A stretch of 64,000 bases of DNA from Bacteroidales bacterium (GTDB lineage Bacteria > Bacteroidota > Bacteroidia > Bacteroidales > F082): the NCBI GenBank assembly GCA_017539045.1, contig JAFYHS010000010.1:38106-102105 (forward strand). The letters are read 5' to 3'. The position numbers were made by a program, and so were the translations under genes. The number at the start of each line of letters is the position of its first letter. The stretch's first letter is position 1. Under the pieces are notes generated by a model. That model saw only the letters and a list, made by a program, of their open reading frames with translations. It was not told the DNA's origin and ran no database searches. This document shows, in pieces, positions 1 through 8,394 of this stretch.

Positions 1-660
1 TGGGCCCATGCACTCACGTAGCTTGACCGAGCGGAATTCCATGACATTCTGGAACAGTTGTATCTCCTGCTGCATGTCTTCGTCGGCTTCCTCTTGGTCG
101 GCATATTCCGCAATATAGTCGTTCAAATCGACGGTGCTGAATTTGTATTCCTGGCTGTCGACCTTCATACGTAGCACATAACGGATGACAAACTCCGAGA
201 TGCCAGTATACAACAGCGTCAAGGGATAGAAAAGGCAATAGCAGGCAAAGGTCGGGAAAGCGAAAAACGACAGGATGGCGTTAGGGTTGATGCGGAAAAG
301 CATCTTGGGCAGGAACTCGCCCACCAACAGAACCAATAGGGTTGCTAGGATGGTCTTCACCAACAGCACCATGAAGTCGTTGTCGAATGCAATGTACTGC
401 AGCCAATGGTTGACAGGTGCATCGAGCAGTTGCGACATGCTCATGCCATAGATGATAAGGGCGATGTTGTTGCCCAACAGCAGCGAGGTGATGAAACGCG
501 ACTGGTTCTTGAAAAACAGGCTGATCAGCTTGGCAGAAAACGAATTCTTGGTCAACTCGACCTCCAGCTGCAGGCGGTTGATGCTATTGAAGGCAATCTC
601 AAGACCCGAGCACAGGGCGGAGAAAAACAGGGAAACGGCAACGACAATCCAGCTATTCAT
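1..660 (-). CDS. CNNM (DUF21) domain membrane protein, hemolysin C/CorC-like, 3' end outside window
   Basis: The first 220 residues of a CNNM/DUF21 protein are present; the gene runs off the left edge. The N-terminus carries the family pattern ALCSGLEIAF, followed by SLLLGNNIAL and GEFLPK, with about three hydrophobic helices, then an acidic cytoplasmic stretch (YADQEEADEDM) that normally precedes the CBS pair. Family members are implicated in divalent cation or other ion transport; in Bacteroidota, GldE is a relative, but gldE sits next to gldD and that context is absent. The ATG lies 2 bp after the lptC stop, so it is probably the last visible gene of an operon with the OMP, TPR and lptC genes. 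CBS and CorC-C domains cannot be confirmed because the end is missing. Confidence 0.85.
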   Translation of the reverse strand, partial: MNSWIVVAVSLFFSALCSGLEIAFNSINRLQLEVELTKNSFSAKLISLFFKNQSRFITSLLLGNNIALIIYGMSMSQLLDAPVNHWLQYIAFDNDFMVLLVKTILATLLVLLVGEFLPKMLFRINPNAILSFFAFPTFACYCLFYPLTLLYTGISEFVIRYVLRMKVDSQEYKFSTVDLNDYIAEYADQEEADEDMQQEIQLFQNVMEFRSVKLRECMGP

Positions 661-662
661 GG

Positions 663-1223
663 TCATTCCTCCTCATCAATGTCGAGCAGGGCGCTGCCCG
701 AATACATGGTATATTCCGAGAAATCCTCCCTAGCCACCAAACTGTCGGCCTCGATTTGTTTGTCGGGCGTTACGATTTTCACATGTGACCGTGTGTAGAG
801 CATCTTTAGATTCTGATACCAAAACAGTTTATCGGAATACATGGTCTCGTCGCTGCCAAAGTTCTTCACGATTACATTGCCTTGCGCCTCGATCAGCCCT
901 GTCTTACCATAGCTCTTGCCATAGTCGGCATGCAATTCGGTCTTCTTCTGCTGTTTGTCGTACATATACACGTCGAAGCCCAAAGGAAACTCCATGATTT
1001 CATCTTCCGTCTCCATACGGACCATGCGGGGTGTACGCAGTTCGATGCTGACCATACCCGAGTCGCTACGATAGAAAACCACGCTATCGGCGATGATGCC
1101 TGACAGCGTGTCGTCGGACCCCATGGCTTGCACCAGCGCATCGGGGTTAGAACACGAAAACAACATCACAGCCATGAAGGCTGTGATGTTGAATATGATT
1201 CCTATTTTCAGGATGTTTTTCAA
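663..1223 (-). CDS. lptC: LPS export ABC transporter periplasmic lipoprotein LptC
   Basis: 186 residues. LptC bridges the inner-membrane LptBFG transporter to LptA in the lipopolysaccharide export bridge. The N-terminus is a lipoprotein signal ending in LFSC (Cys24), usual for Bacteroidota LptC. The rest is a beta-jellyroll of OstA/LptC type, with recognisable patterns: ADSVVFYRSDSG, a FPLGFDVYMYD strand, ADYGKSYGKTGLIEAQGNV and YSDKLFWYQNLKMLYT. The start codon is TTG, directly after the TAA of the upstream TPR gene; no ATG fits before the signal peptide. The order OMP-TPR-lptC-CNNM is one I recognise from Bacteroidales genomes. Confidence 0.9.
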   Translation of the reverse strand: MKNILKIGIIFNITAFMAVMLFSCSNPDALVQAMGSDDTLSGIIADSVVFYRSDSGMVSIELRTPRMVRMETEDEIMEFPLGFDVYMYDKQQKKTELHADYGKSYGKTGLIEAQGNVIVKNFGSDETMYSDKLFWYQNLKMLYTRSHVKIVTPDKQIEADSLVAREDFSEYTMYSGSALLDIDEEE

Positions 1224-2675
1224 TTACTTCTTAGCTCTGATGGTCGTCGTTTCGCCGATCCATCCACCCACGTTGAAGGACTGGCCTTCGCTGTAGTCGT
1301 TGAAGAAGATGGTTTCCATCGACGGGAAGGCGGCGGTGTAGGCGCGGATCAGACCATTGGCCTTGTCGGCGCATGCAGGATCGATAGCTTTAGCCTTCAA
1401 GCACTTGTCGACGGCAGCCCAGAACACGGCCTTGCTTTCGATTTCGCCGCTGAACTGCTTGGCACTGCCAGCATACAGCATGGCGATGAGGAGGTAAGGC
1501 TCGCCGTTGGTCGGGTCGACCTGAGCGGCTCTTCTGTAGATGTCACGTGCACGCGACAGGCTGCCCATGTTCTCGTAGCACATACCCAGGTTACGATAGG
1601 CACGATACTTACGGTCGTTGTTGTCGGTCTTGGTGGCCTGCTCAAAGAAGGTGGCGGCATCGCTCCATTTTCTATCCTTGAAGAACTTGACACCCAAGCT
1701 GTAGGAAGCTTCCGGGCTGGGCTCCAGTTCGTTGAGTCTGACAGCAGCGTCCAAGAAGAGCTTCGAATCGGTGCAGTCCTTCTTATCCAAGATGGTGGTG
1801 ATGCGCTTGAGGAGCACCACGTCGTCGGGCGTTTCCTTCATCTTTGCGCTGAACACCTTGATCAGGTCTTCGCACGAGGCATAGGGCTGGAACAGGTTGT
1901 CGAGGTTGCTCTTCACACCCTTGTTGATGTTGATGTTCTTCTCGTTCTTCTCAATCTGCTTGTCGAAGCTAGCCACCGCGTCGGCATCGCCTGCAGCTTC
2001 AGCGTCTTCCTTAGCGGAGACCAGTTCGGCCTCAGTTTCGGCCAGTGCACCGATATTGTTATCGAGCACCTCACTGAGTTCTTGATAGACATTGATGACG
2101 GTCATCTTCTCGGCCTTGTCGTTGTTCACCATGTCGATGGTGGCCTTGAAGTAAGCGTCGATGTAGGCACCCTGCAGCTGCGAGGGATCCATGGCGACAG
2201 CATCTTTCAGGACGTTGTAGGCCTCTTCATAACGGTTCTTATTATAAGTGTAGATGAGAAGACCTTTACGGCCCATGATGTTGGCCACTTGAGAGCCACC
2301 CGTCTTGGGATCAACCGGGAAGTACTTGGCGCGGTTGTCCATCATCATGCAGATGGTGTCGATGTAGGCGTCCTTGTCCTTCGGGTTGGTGCGGATGAAA
2401 TAGTCCATGATCTTTTCACCTCTCGTGTAGATCAACTGGCTTGCGCGGGGGCAGTTGAGAAACACCTCTCTCCAAGCCTTGACCATTTCCATGCTGATGG
2501 ATTCGGGGGCGAACTTGTTCGACTCCCACTGTTTGTAAGCTTCTCCGTAGATGGAGAGGTTGGTCACGCAGGCGACGCTATCGGCGCCATACTTCGACTC
2601 CGATGCCTCTTGGGCGTTTACACTCATTGCCATTCCAATCATGACGGCAATCACCAAAAATCTTTTCGTTTTCAT
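1224..2675 (-). CDS. TPR repeat protein, exported
   Basis: 483 residues with a type I signal peptide (cleavage predicted at VNA|QEA, so Gln at +1). The mature part has helical TPR-like repeats, clearest between residues 320 and 400 (SYSLGVKFFKDRKWSDAATFFEQA, YRNLGMCYENMGSLSRARDIYRRA in successive units), plus a charged coiled coil around 210-245. It is likely a periplasmic scaffold; no enzymatic motif is visible. It lies between an outer membrane protein and lptC, with no gap before lptC, which suggests a shared transcript and a role in outer membrane biogenesis. That role is inferred only from context. Confidence 0.85.
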   Translation of the reverse strand: MKTKRFLVIAVMIGMAMSVNAQEASESKYGADSVACVTNLSIYGEAYKQWESNKFAPESISMEMVKAWREVFLNCPRASQLIYTRGEKIMDYFIRTNPKDKDAYIDTICMMMDNRAKYFPVDPKTGGSQVANIMGRKGLLIYTYNKNRYEEAYNVLKDAVAMDPSQLQGAYIDAYFKATIDMVNNDKAEKMTVINVYQELSEVLDNNIGALAETEAELVSAKEDAEAAGDADAVASFDKQIEKNEKNININKGVKSNLDNLFQPYASCEDLIKVFSAKMKETPDDVVLLKRITTILDKKDCTDSKLFLDAAVRLNELEPSPEASYSLGVKFFKDRKWSDAATFFEQATKTDNNDRKYRAYRNLGMCYENMGSLSRARDIYRRAAQVDPTNGEPYLLIAMLYAGSAKQFSGEIESKAVFWAAVDKCLKAKAIDPACADKANGLIRAYTAAFPSMETIFFNDYSEGQSFNVGGWIGETTTIRAKK

Positions 2676-2750
2676 CTCTTTCTTATTTTAATTGTTTGAC
2701 TTGTTTACGCTATATTCAAATATCGTTCCAAAATGTTTTTCGGCGAAAAA

Positions 2751-4052
2751 TCATTTGTATTTACGCTTCATAAACCAGCGTTCATACACCGAAACGCCTA
2801 CATTTACCTTCAGATAACGTTCCTGTATCAGGCCTGCCTCGCGGGTGCCATACTGCCCGACTTCAAGGGCAAGGTTAACCTTCGAGAGGGTCTTGGGCAG
2901 TGGCAATGACATGCCAGCGGTAAAGCCCACCTTATTAATATGATGTTCGCCACCATCGTTACCGGGGAGGCAAATGAAGCCACGCTCATAGAAGCCGCCA
3001 ATGCGATAGGCAACACGCGAGAAATAGCCCGTCACGGAAGTGTGGCGCGGGATGAATTCGCCACCGGCGCTCACGCTCCAAGCATCCTGAAGCACATCAC
3101 TCGCCCCTTCACGGGCAAACTTCGACCATTGCATCCAGTTGAAGTCGGCGCCAAGGGTCCAGCGGTCGTCCTTTTGAAGGGCGACACCAACGCCAAAGCC
3201 TTGCGGCATGGTGATTTTCGTGCTATTGGTTTGGTTGGAGACCGTATCGATGACGAACTCCACTCCTGTGTCGATGTCTTCCTCGAAAGAACGAACAAAA
3301 AGGGTCTGTTTGCCCTTGAGTCTGACCTTCTGATTATAGGTCAAACCAAGACTCAAGTGCATATCGTTGGCAACATCAAAGTTGCAGAGCGCACCGTAAT
3401 CAAACATGAACGAGCTCACCATCAAGTCGACACTGCGACGGGTACCGATGTAATAAGCCGAGTCGGGGAAATAAAGGGTGGTCTCCGTTTGGGTGTCGCC
3501 AAACACGTAATGCACGTTGGCTCCAACAGCCACGTGTTTCCCGATCTTGAAGGCATTGCCCAAGAAGGCCTGGTTGAGACCGCCCGCACCCTTGAAACGT
3601 GTGGCGATGTTGCCCACTTCAGACACATTTGACTTGACTAGCATGGTATAGCCCGAGGTACTGTAAGGCTGCACACCCAAGGCCATACGCCACCAAGGTG
3701 TCACGCCAAAGGCCATCGACACATAGTCGAAAGAAGCGTTGGCCGACTTCTCGGACAGGTTGGAAGTGCTGAACGTCGAAGACTTGAAATACAAACCGGC
3801 ATCGAAAAGGAAAGCCAGCGAGTCAATCTTCGCATAGGAAGCCGGATTCTCGGCATTGATCATCCCTCCTCCGTATAAGGCATTGGCCGTTCCGCCCATA
3901 CCTTGTAGTCTGGCATTCATCGACTTGTCTCTCACCTGCCCCACTCCAAAAAGTGAATAAGGAGAATCGACATCCGCTTGGGCCATCACATCAATGCTGA
4001 GACCAGCCGCAAGCAGCAACATTATAATGCTTTTCAACAATACATTTCTCAT
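2751..4052 (-). CDS. Outer membrane beta-barrel protein, OmpP1/FadL-like
   Basis: 433 residues from the chosen ATG; an upstream in-frame ATG at 4088 would put a charged extension before the signal peptide (MRNVLLKSIIMLLLAAG) and is less likely. Cleavage is predicted at VMA|QAD. Near the mature N-terminus it has SPYSLFGVGQ and a Gly/Asn-rich segment (QGMGGTANALYGGGMINAENPASYAKID) typical of the Bacteroidota OmpP1/FadL-like family, followed by alternating amphipathic strands and a terminal aromatic strand. FadL relatives move hydrophobic compounds across the outer membrane; the substrate here is unknown. It heads the run towards the TPR gene and lptC. Confidence 0.8.
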   Translation of the reverse strand: MRNVLLKSIIMLLLAAGLSIDVMAQADVDSPYSLFGVGQVRDKSMNARLQGMGGTANALYGGGMINAENPASYAKIDSLAFLFDAGLYFKSSTFSTSNLSEKSANASFDYVSMAFGVTPWWRMALGVQPYSTSGYTMLVKSNVSEVGNIATRFKGAGGLNQAFLGNAFKIGKHVAVGANVHYVFGDTQTETTLYFPDSAYYIGTRRSVDLMVSSFMFDYGALCNFDVANDMHLSLGLTYNQKVRLKGKQTLFVRSFEEDIDTGVEFVIDTVSNQTNSTKITMPQGFGVGVALQKDDRWTLGADFNWMQWSKFAREGASDVLQDAWSVSAGGEFIPRHTSVTGYFSRVAYRIGGFYERGFICLPGNDGGEHHINKVGFTAGMSLPLPKTLSKVNLALEVGQYGTREAGLIQERYLKVNVGVSVYERWFMKRKYK

Positions 4053-4217
4053 AAGTAAAATCTTACGCGCGCTCTTTTGAGCGTGCAAATATCCGATTTT
4101 TTAACTCTTTGAGCAAGTTTTTATTGCCTATTTTATAACCCTAGTTTTGCATCTCATTGAATTTCAATAAGAAAGAATTTGAAAAGCAAAAAAAATGTTG
4201 ATTTTGAAGATTTTTCC

Positions 4218-4247
4218 TTGACGCAAAAGAAAAAAGTCGTACTTTTG
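4218..4247 (+). promoter_or_regulatory. Bacteroidota-type promoter for tRNA-Phe
   Basis: TTG at 4218-4220, a 19-nt spacer and TACTTTTG at 4240-4247, matching the TTG / TAnnTTTG pattern of Bacteroidota promoters. The tRNA begins 16 nt further on. Confidence 0.7.
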
Positions 4248-4262
4248 CAGCGCAAAAACGGA

Positions 4263-4335
<73 letters not shown>

Positions 4336-4346
4336 CGTAAAACAGA

Positions 4347-4371
4347 AGCCAGACGATGTCTGGCTTTTTTT
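4347..4371 (+). terminator. Rho-independent terminator after tRNA-Phe
   Basis: Perfect 8-bp stem AGCCAGAC/GTCTGGCT with a 3-nt loop, followed by a T run. Confidence 0.85.
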
Positions 4372-4375
4372 GTTG

Positions 4376-4407
4376 TTGCTGTGAGATACCATTTTTTCGT
4401 ACTTTTG
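4376..4407 (+). promoter_or_regulatory. Promoter for lnt-dus
   Basis: TACTTTTG at 4400-4407 with a TTG at 4376-4378 (21-nt spacer), 20 nt before the lnt ATG. Confidence 0.6.
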
Positions 4408-4426
4408 CGCAAATTTTCTGAATCCT

Positions 4427-6094
4427 ATGACGAGAAAAAAGAAAAGCCAAGCTTCCGTATCATCACGAGGAGCGAAAGGGCATAAGACATACAACATCAT
4501 CATGGCCTTGTTGACTGGAGGACTGCTCACGGCAGCCTGGCCTACCTGGGGCATCGCACCGCTGGCATTTATCGGATTCGTCCCCTTGCTGTTGCTCGAG
4601 GACCGCATAGCGAAAGGCGAGAGGGGCAAACCGTTTTGGCTGTCGTTTCTAGCCTTCCTCGTCTGGAATGTGGCCACCACATGGTGGGTTTGGAACGCCA
4701 CTCCCGCCGCCATCGCCGCATGGGTGCTGAACGCACTTTTTATGGCTACGGTCTTCATTGTGTTTCACTATACGAAGAAGAAGGTCTGCAACAATCCCAT
4801 GGGCAATTTCTTCCTCATCCCCTACTGGATGGCATTTGAAATGCTCACCTATCTCTGGGCAGCCAAATGGCCTTGGCTCAACCTCGGCAATGTGTTTTCC
4901 ACAAGCCATGAATGGATACAATGGTACGAATACACAGGCGTGGCCGGCGGAACGCTATGGATTTTGGTGGTCAACATACTGATTGCCAATATCATCCAGT
5001 ATTTCAAGTCGAGAGAGACTAAGCCGCTCCTTATTAATATTGGCTGCGAAGTGGTAGTGGTTCTCCTCCCCATCATCCTCAGCACACAGGTTTACAAGCA
5101 CTATGAAGACCAAGGCACCGACACCGAAGTCGTCGTGGTGCAGCAGAACTGCGACCCGTGGAACGAACAGTTCGACCATCAGTTTGACCAACAAGTCATA
5201 CAAAACAACATCAACCTGTCGCTACCCCTCCTCTCGCCCAACACCCGATTCGTGGTCAGCAGCGAGTCGGCCATCCAGGAAGGCATCTGGCTTGACAGGA
5301 CTAGTGACTCTCGCTCGTTGAAGACACTGCACGACTATGTACAACGCTTCCCACAGATGGCCTTTATCATCGGTGGCACTACAATGGAGTGGGTGCCCGA
5401 GGGCATGGAAGACGACTTCCCGGCACGTGAAGCGGGACTCAACCGTTATTACTATTGCCACAACTCCGCCCTGCTAATCGACACTGTCAACATGCAGCAC
5501 CGAAACAAGTCGCAGCTCACGCCTGGCGTGGAGGCCATCCCCGAATGGATGGGCTTTTTGAAAAACTACAGCCTCACTATGGGCATTGCGCGCGGAACCT
5601 TGAAGACCGACCCCGAGGCCCAGGTGATGACTTTTGGCGACCATAAAGCTGGTGTAGCCATCTGTTATGAGTCGGCCTTCGGCGAATATGTCGGGTCGTT
5701 CTGCAAGAAAGGCGCCGACCTGCTCTTCGTCATCACAAACGACGGCTGGTGGGGCGACACACCGGGTTATAGGCAGCACTTCGAGTTCTCTAAGCTGCGT
5801 GCCATCGAGAACCGTCGTTGCATCGCACGTTCGGCCAACACGGGGCGTTCAGGATTCTTCAACCAACGCGGCGACGTGCTGCAACAGACCGAATACTGGG
5901 TGCCTACAGCCATCAAAGAGACGCTGAAAGCCAACACGAAGGTGACCTTCTATGCAAAGCATGGCGATTATCTCAGCCGCATTGCCGTCTACCTTACCTT
6001 TGTGTTGCTCATCACTTGGATAGCCAAGTCACTATTCGACCTTGGAAAGAGCAGAAAAGCTGCCAAAGCCACCGGAACCAGAAAGAAAAAATGA
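4427..6094 (+). CDS. lnt: Apolipoprotein N-acyltransferase
   Basis: 555 residues. Lnt transfers the third acyl chain to the N-terminal Cys of lipoproteins at the periplasmic face of the inner membrane. Residues about 20-215 hold several hydrophobic helices including the family's WPTWGIAPLAFIGFVPLL segment and the PYWMAFEMLTYLWAAKWPWLNLGN motif. The nitrilase-like domain follows (about 225-500), with the catalytic Glu in VVSSESAIQEG and the nucleophile Cys in GVAICYESAFGEYV, then NDGWWGDTPGYRQH and a final TM helix with a basic tail. Its stop overlaps the dus start by 4 bp (ATGA), so the two are translationally coupled. Confidence 0.95.
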   Translation: MTRKKKSQASVSSRGAKGHKTYNIIMALLTGGLLTAAWPTWGIAPLAFIGFVPLLLLEDRIAKGERGKPFWLSFLAFLVWNVATTWWVWNATPAAIAAWVLNALFMATVFIVFHYTKKKVCNNPMGNFFLIPYWMAFEMLTYLWAAKWPWLNLGNVFSTSHEWIQWYEYTGVAGGTLWILVVNILIANIIQYFKSRETKPLLINIGCEVVVVLLPIILSTQVYKHYEDQGTDTEVVVVQQNCDPWNEQFDHQFDQQVIQNNINLSLPLLSPNTRFVVSSESAIQEGIWLDRTSDSRSLKTLHDYVQRFPQMAFIIGGTTMEWVPEGMEDDFPAREAGLNRYYYCHNSALLIDTVNMQHRNKSQLTPGVEAIPEWMGFLKNYSLTMGIARGTLKTDPEAQVMTFGDHKAGVAICYESAFGEYVGSFCKKGADLLFVITNDGWWGDTPGYRQHFEFSKLRAIENRRCIARSANTGRSGFFNQRGDVLQQTEYWVPTAIKETLKANTKVTFYAKHGDYLSRIAVYLTFVLLITWIAKSLFDLGKSRKAAKATGTRKKK

Positions 6095-7047
6095 ACCAGG
6101 TCGTTCTCTCTTTAGGTCCTTTCCAGGGCATCACCGATGCACCCTTCCGCAACGTGTTTAAGCGGCATTTCGGTGGCATCGACAAGTTCTACACGCCGTT
6201 TTTCACTGGCATACACAAGGAAGAACACGCCAAAAACCTGCAAGGCGAGGAAATCGACCCGAGATACAACGACGTGGAAACGCTGACGCCCCAGATCCTC
6301 AGCACCGATGCGGAGGAAATCCTGCGTTTCGCCAAGCAATGCCAACAGCTGGGCTACAAGGAAATCAACCTCAACATGGGTTGTCCCTTCCCGAGAGTAG
6401 CCAACAAGAAACGGGGTTGCGGGCTCTTGCCCTACCCTGACAAGGTGGAGGCGATGCTGGACAGGGTTTTCGACGAAATCGACATCAAGTTCAGTGTGAA
6501 ATGTCGCCTGGGATATTTCAACCCAGAGGAGATTGATGCCATCATCCCTATCTTCAACAAGTATCCTTTAAGCGAACTGATCATCCATCCGCGCATCGGA
6601 AAGCAGCTATACAAGGGTGAAGCCGATGTGGAACGCTTTAAGGCCTTGGCGCCTTCCATAAATGCGCCTTTGGTGTATAATGGCGATATCGTTTCGGTGG
6701 ACAGTTTCCAACGCATCAGCGATGTTGTGTGGCCCGTCACCCAGTTTATGCTCGGACGCGGCATTTTGGCCAATCCTTTTTTGGCAGAACAAATAAAAAA
6801 CGACACAGCGCCAACCCTTGACAAAACGAAACGCCTGCACAATTATGTCCTCGACTTGTATGAAGATCGCTTGCACCATGCCGGTGGCAGCCCGAAGGTG
6901 TTAGGGCGCATGAAGGAACTGTGGTCGTATCTGATGAACAGCTTTGAAGAGCCACAGGTGGTTTGGCGGAAGATAAAAAAGATTAATGTGTTAAAGGAAT
7001 ATGAGGATGCCGTTGAGGCCATCTTCAAGGAAATCCCAATCAAATAA
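6091..7047 (+). CDS. tRNA-dihydrouridine synthase family protein
   Basis: 318 residues; start chosen at the ATG that overlaps the lnt stop. Dus enzymes reduce uridines in the tRNA D-loop using FMN and NADPH. Visible motifs: GPFQGITDAPFRNVF at the N-terminus, INLNMGCPFPRVANKKRGCG carrying the Cys region, FSVKCRLGY, HPRIGKQLYKG and the FMN phosphate-binding end FMLGRGILANPF. Which of the Dus subfamilies it belongs to cannot be decided from motifs alone. A strong hairpin terminator follows. Confidence 0.9.
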   Translation: MNQVVLSLGPFQGITDAPFRNVFKRHFGGIDKFYTPFFTGIHKEEHAKNLQGEEIDPRYNDVETLTPQILSTDAEEILRFAKQCQQLGYKEINLNMGCPFPRVANKKRGCGLLPYPDKVEAMLDRVFDEIDIKFSVKCRLGYFNPEEIDAIIPIFNKYPLSELIIHPRIGKQLYKGEADVERFKALAPSINAPLVYNGDIVSVDSFQRISDVVWPVTQFMLGRGILANPFLAEQIKNDTAPTLDKTKRLHNYVLDLYEDRLHHAGGSPKVLGRMKELWSYLMNSFEEPQVVWRKIKKINVLKEYEDAVEAIFKEIPIK

Positions 7048-7052
7048 AAAAA

Positions 7053-7078
7053 AGCCCACCGTTTGGTGGGCTTTTTCT
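7053..7078. terminator. Bidirectional terminator between dus and rocD
   Basis: 8-bp stem AGCCCACC/GGTGGGCT with loop GTTT, flanked by A's on the left and T's on the right, so it can serve both convergent genes. Confidence 0.85.
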
Positions 7079-7087
7079 TTCGTTTCA

Positions 7088-8320
7088 TCATTCGAACGAG
7101 GCGATGGCCTTCTTGATGATTTCGATGGCTTCGCGGAGCTCGGCCTCGGTGATGACCAAAGGCGGAGCGAAACGGATGATGTGCTGATGGGTGGGCTTGG
7201 CCAGCAGACCGAGGTCACGCATCTTGAGGCACACATCCCAAGCCTCCTTACCGTCTTTGGGCTTAATGATGACGGCGTTCAACAGGCCTTTACCACGCAC
7301 CTTCTCGATCATTGGGCTCTTGATCTTGCCGATTTCCTCGCGGAAGATCTTACCGAGACGCTCGGCATTCTCCATCAGGTGTTCTTCCTTGATGACCTCA
7401 AGAGCGGCGATGCTCACGCGGGCAGCAATCGGGTTGCCACCGAAGGTCGAGCCGTGCTCACCAGGCTTGATGTTCAGCATGATGTCGTCGTCGGCCAACA
7501 CGCAGGAGACCGGCACCACACCACCACCGAGGGCTTTACCCAAGATGAGGATGTCGGGGCGCACGCCTTCGTGGTCGCAGGCCAGCATCTTACCCGTACG
7601 GGCGATACCGCACTGCACCTCGTCGGCCATGAACAGCACGTTGTACTTCTTGCAGATGTCGTAGCACTTCTTCAGGTAGCCATCATCCGGCACGTAGACG
7701 CCAGCCTCACCTTGGATGGGCTCCAGCAGGAAACCAGCGATTTCCTTGCCTTCCTTAGCCAGCACTTGCTCCAGAGCGTCGGGATCGTTGTAAGGGATGC
7801 GGATGAAACCGGGAGTCATGGGGCCGTAGTTGGCATACGACTCGGGGTCGTTACTCATCGTAATGATGGTGATGGTACGGCCGTGGAAGTTACCTTCGCA
7901 GCACACAATCTTCACCTTATCGTTCGGGATACCCTTCTTGACGACACCCCAACGGCGGGCCAGCTTCAGGCCCGTCTCGTCGGCTTCGGCGCCCGAGTTC
8001 ATGGGCAGCACCTTGTCGTAGCCGAAATATTCAGTCACATATTTTTCCCACACGCCAAGAGCGTCGTTATAGAAGGCGCGGCTGCTGAGGGTGAGGCGCT
8101 CGGCCTGGTCGGTCATGGCCTTGATGATTTTCGGGTGGCAGTGGCCTTGGTTGACGGCAGAATAAGCCGACAGGAAGTCAAAATACTCTTTGCCTTCGAC
8201 GTCCCACACTTTGGCGCCCTTACCCTTGGCGAGGACGACCGGCAGCGGGTGATAGTTATGGGCACCGTACTTGGCTTCCAGGTCCATAGCTTGTTGCGAT
8301 GATGTGATTTTTTCGATCAT
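7088..8320 (-). CDS. rocD: Ornithine--oxo-acid transaminase
   Basis: 410 residues, full length for class III PLP aminotransferases. It converts ornithine and a 2-oxoacid to glutamate-5-semialdehyde and an amino acid, linking arginine and proline metabolism. Motifs in order: [31 protein letters not shown] in segments typical of RocD, the PLP phosphate site [43 protein letters not shown], and the Schiff-base Lys in ILGKALGGG, then [13 protein letters not shown]. No operon partner lies close by; its 5' leader carries a short TTTAAGA direct repeat (8340-8353). Confidence 0.93.
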   Translation of the reverse strand: MIEKITSSQQAMDLEAKYGAHNYHPLPVVLAKGKGAKVWDVEGKEYFDFLSAYSAVNQGHCHPKIIKAMTDQAERLTLSSRAFYNDALGVWEKYVTEYFGYDKVLPMNSGAEADETGLKLARRWGVVKKGIPNDKVKIVCCEGNFHGRTITIITMSNDPESYANYGPMTPGFIRIPYNDPDALEQVLAKEGKEIAGFLLEPIQGEAGVYVPDDGYLKKCYDICKKYNVLFMADEVQCGIARTGKMLACDHEGVRPDILILGKALGGGVVPVSCVLADDDIMLNIKPGEHGSTFGGNPIAARVSIAALEVIKEEHLMENAERLGKIFREEIGKIKSPMIEKVRGKGLLNAVIIKPKDGKEAWDVCLKMRDLGLLAKPTHQHIIRFAPPLVITEAELREAIEIIKKAIASFE

Positions 8321-8367
8321 GATTGTTGTTTATTAATAATTTAAGATTTAAGATTCAAAAACTCGTG

Positions 8368-8375
8368 CAAAGGTA
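8368..8375 (-). promoter_or_regulatory. Promoter -7 box for rocD
   Basis: TACCTTTG on the minus strand, 47 nt before the rocD ATG. No clear TTG at the -33 distance. Confidence 0.5.
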
Positions 8376-8394
8376 AGGTTTTATTCTCAAGGTT

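Noticed and set aside
1128-2699. Long plus-strand open frame opposite the TPR gene
   Set aside because: It is an antisense shadow produced by codon bias of the TPR gene; the minus frame has a signal peptide and repeats, the plus frame has no recognisable domain.
7001-8302. Long plus-strand open frame opposite rocD
   Set aside because: Mirror of the aminotransferase gene; it also starts inside dus and crosses a strong terminator.
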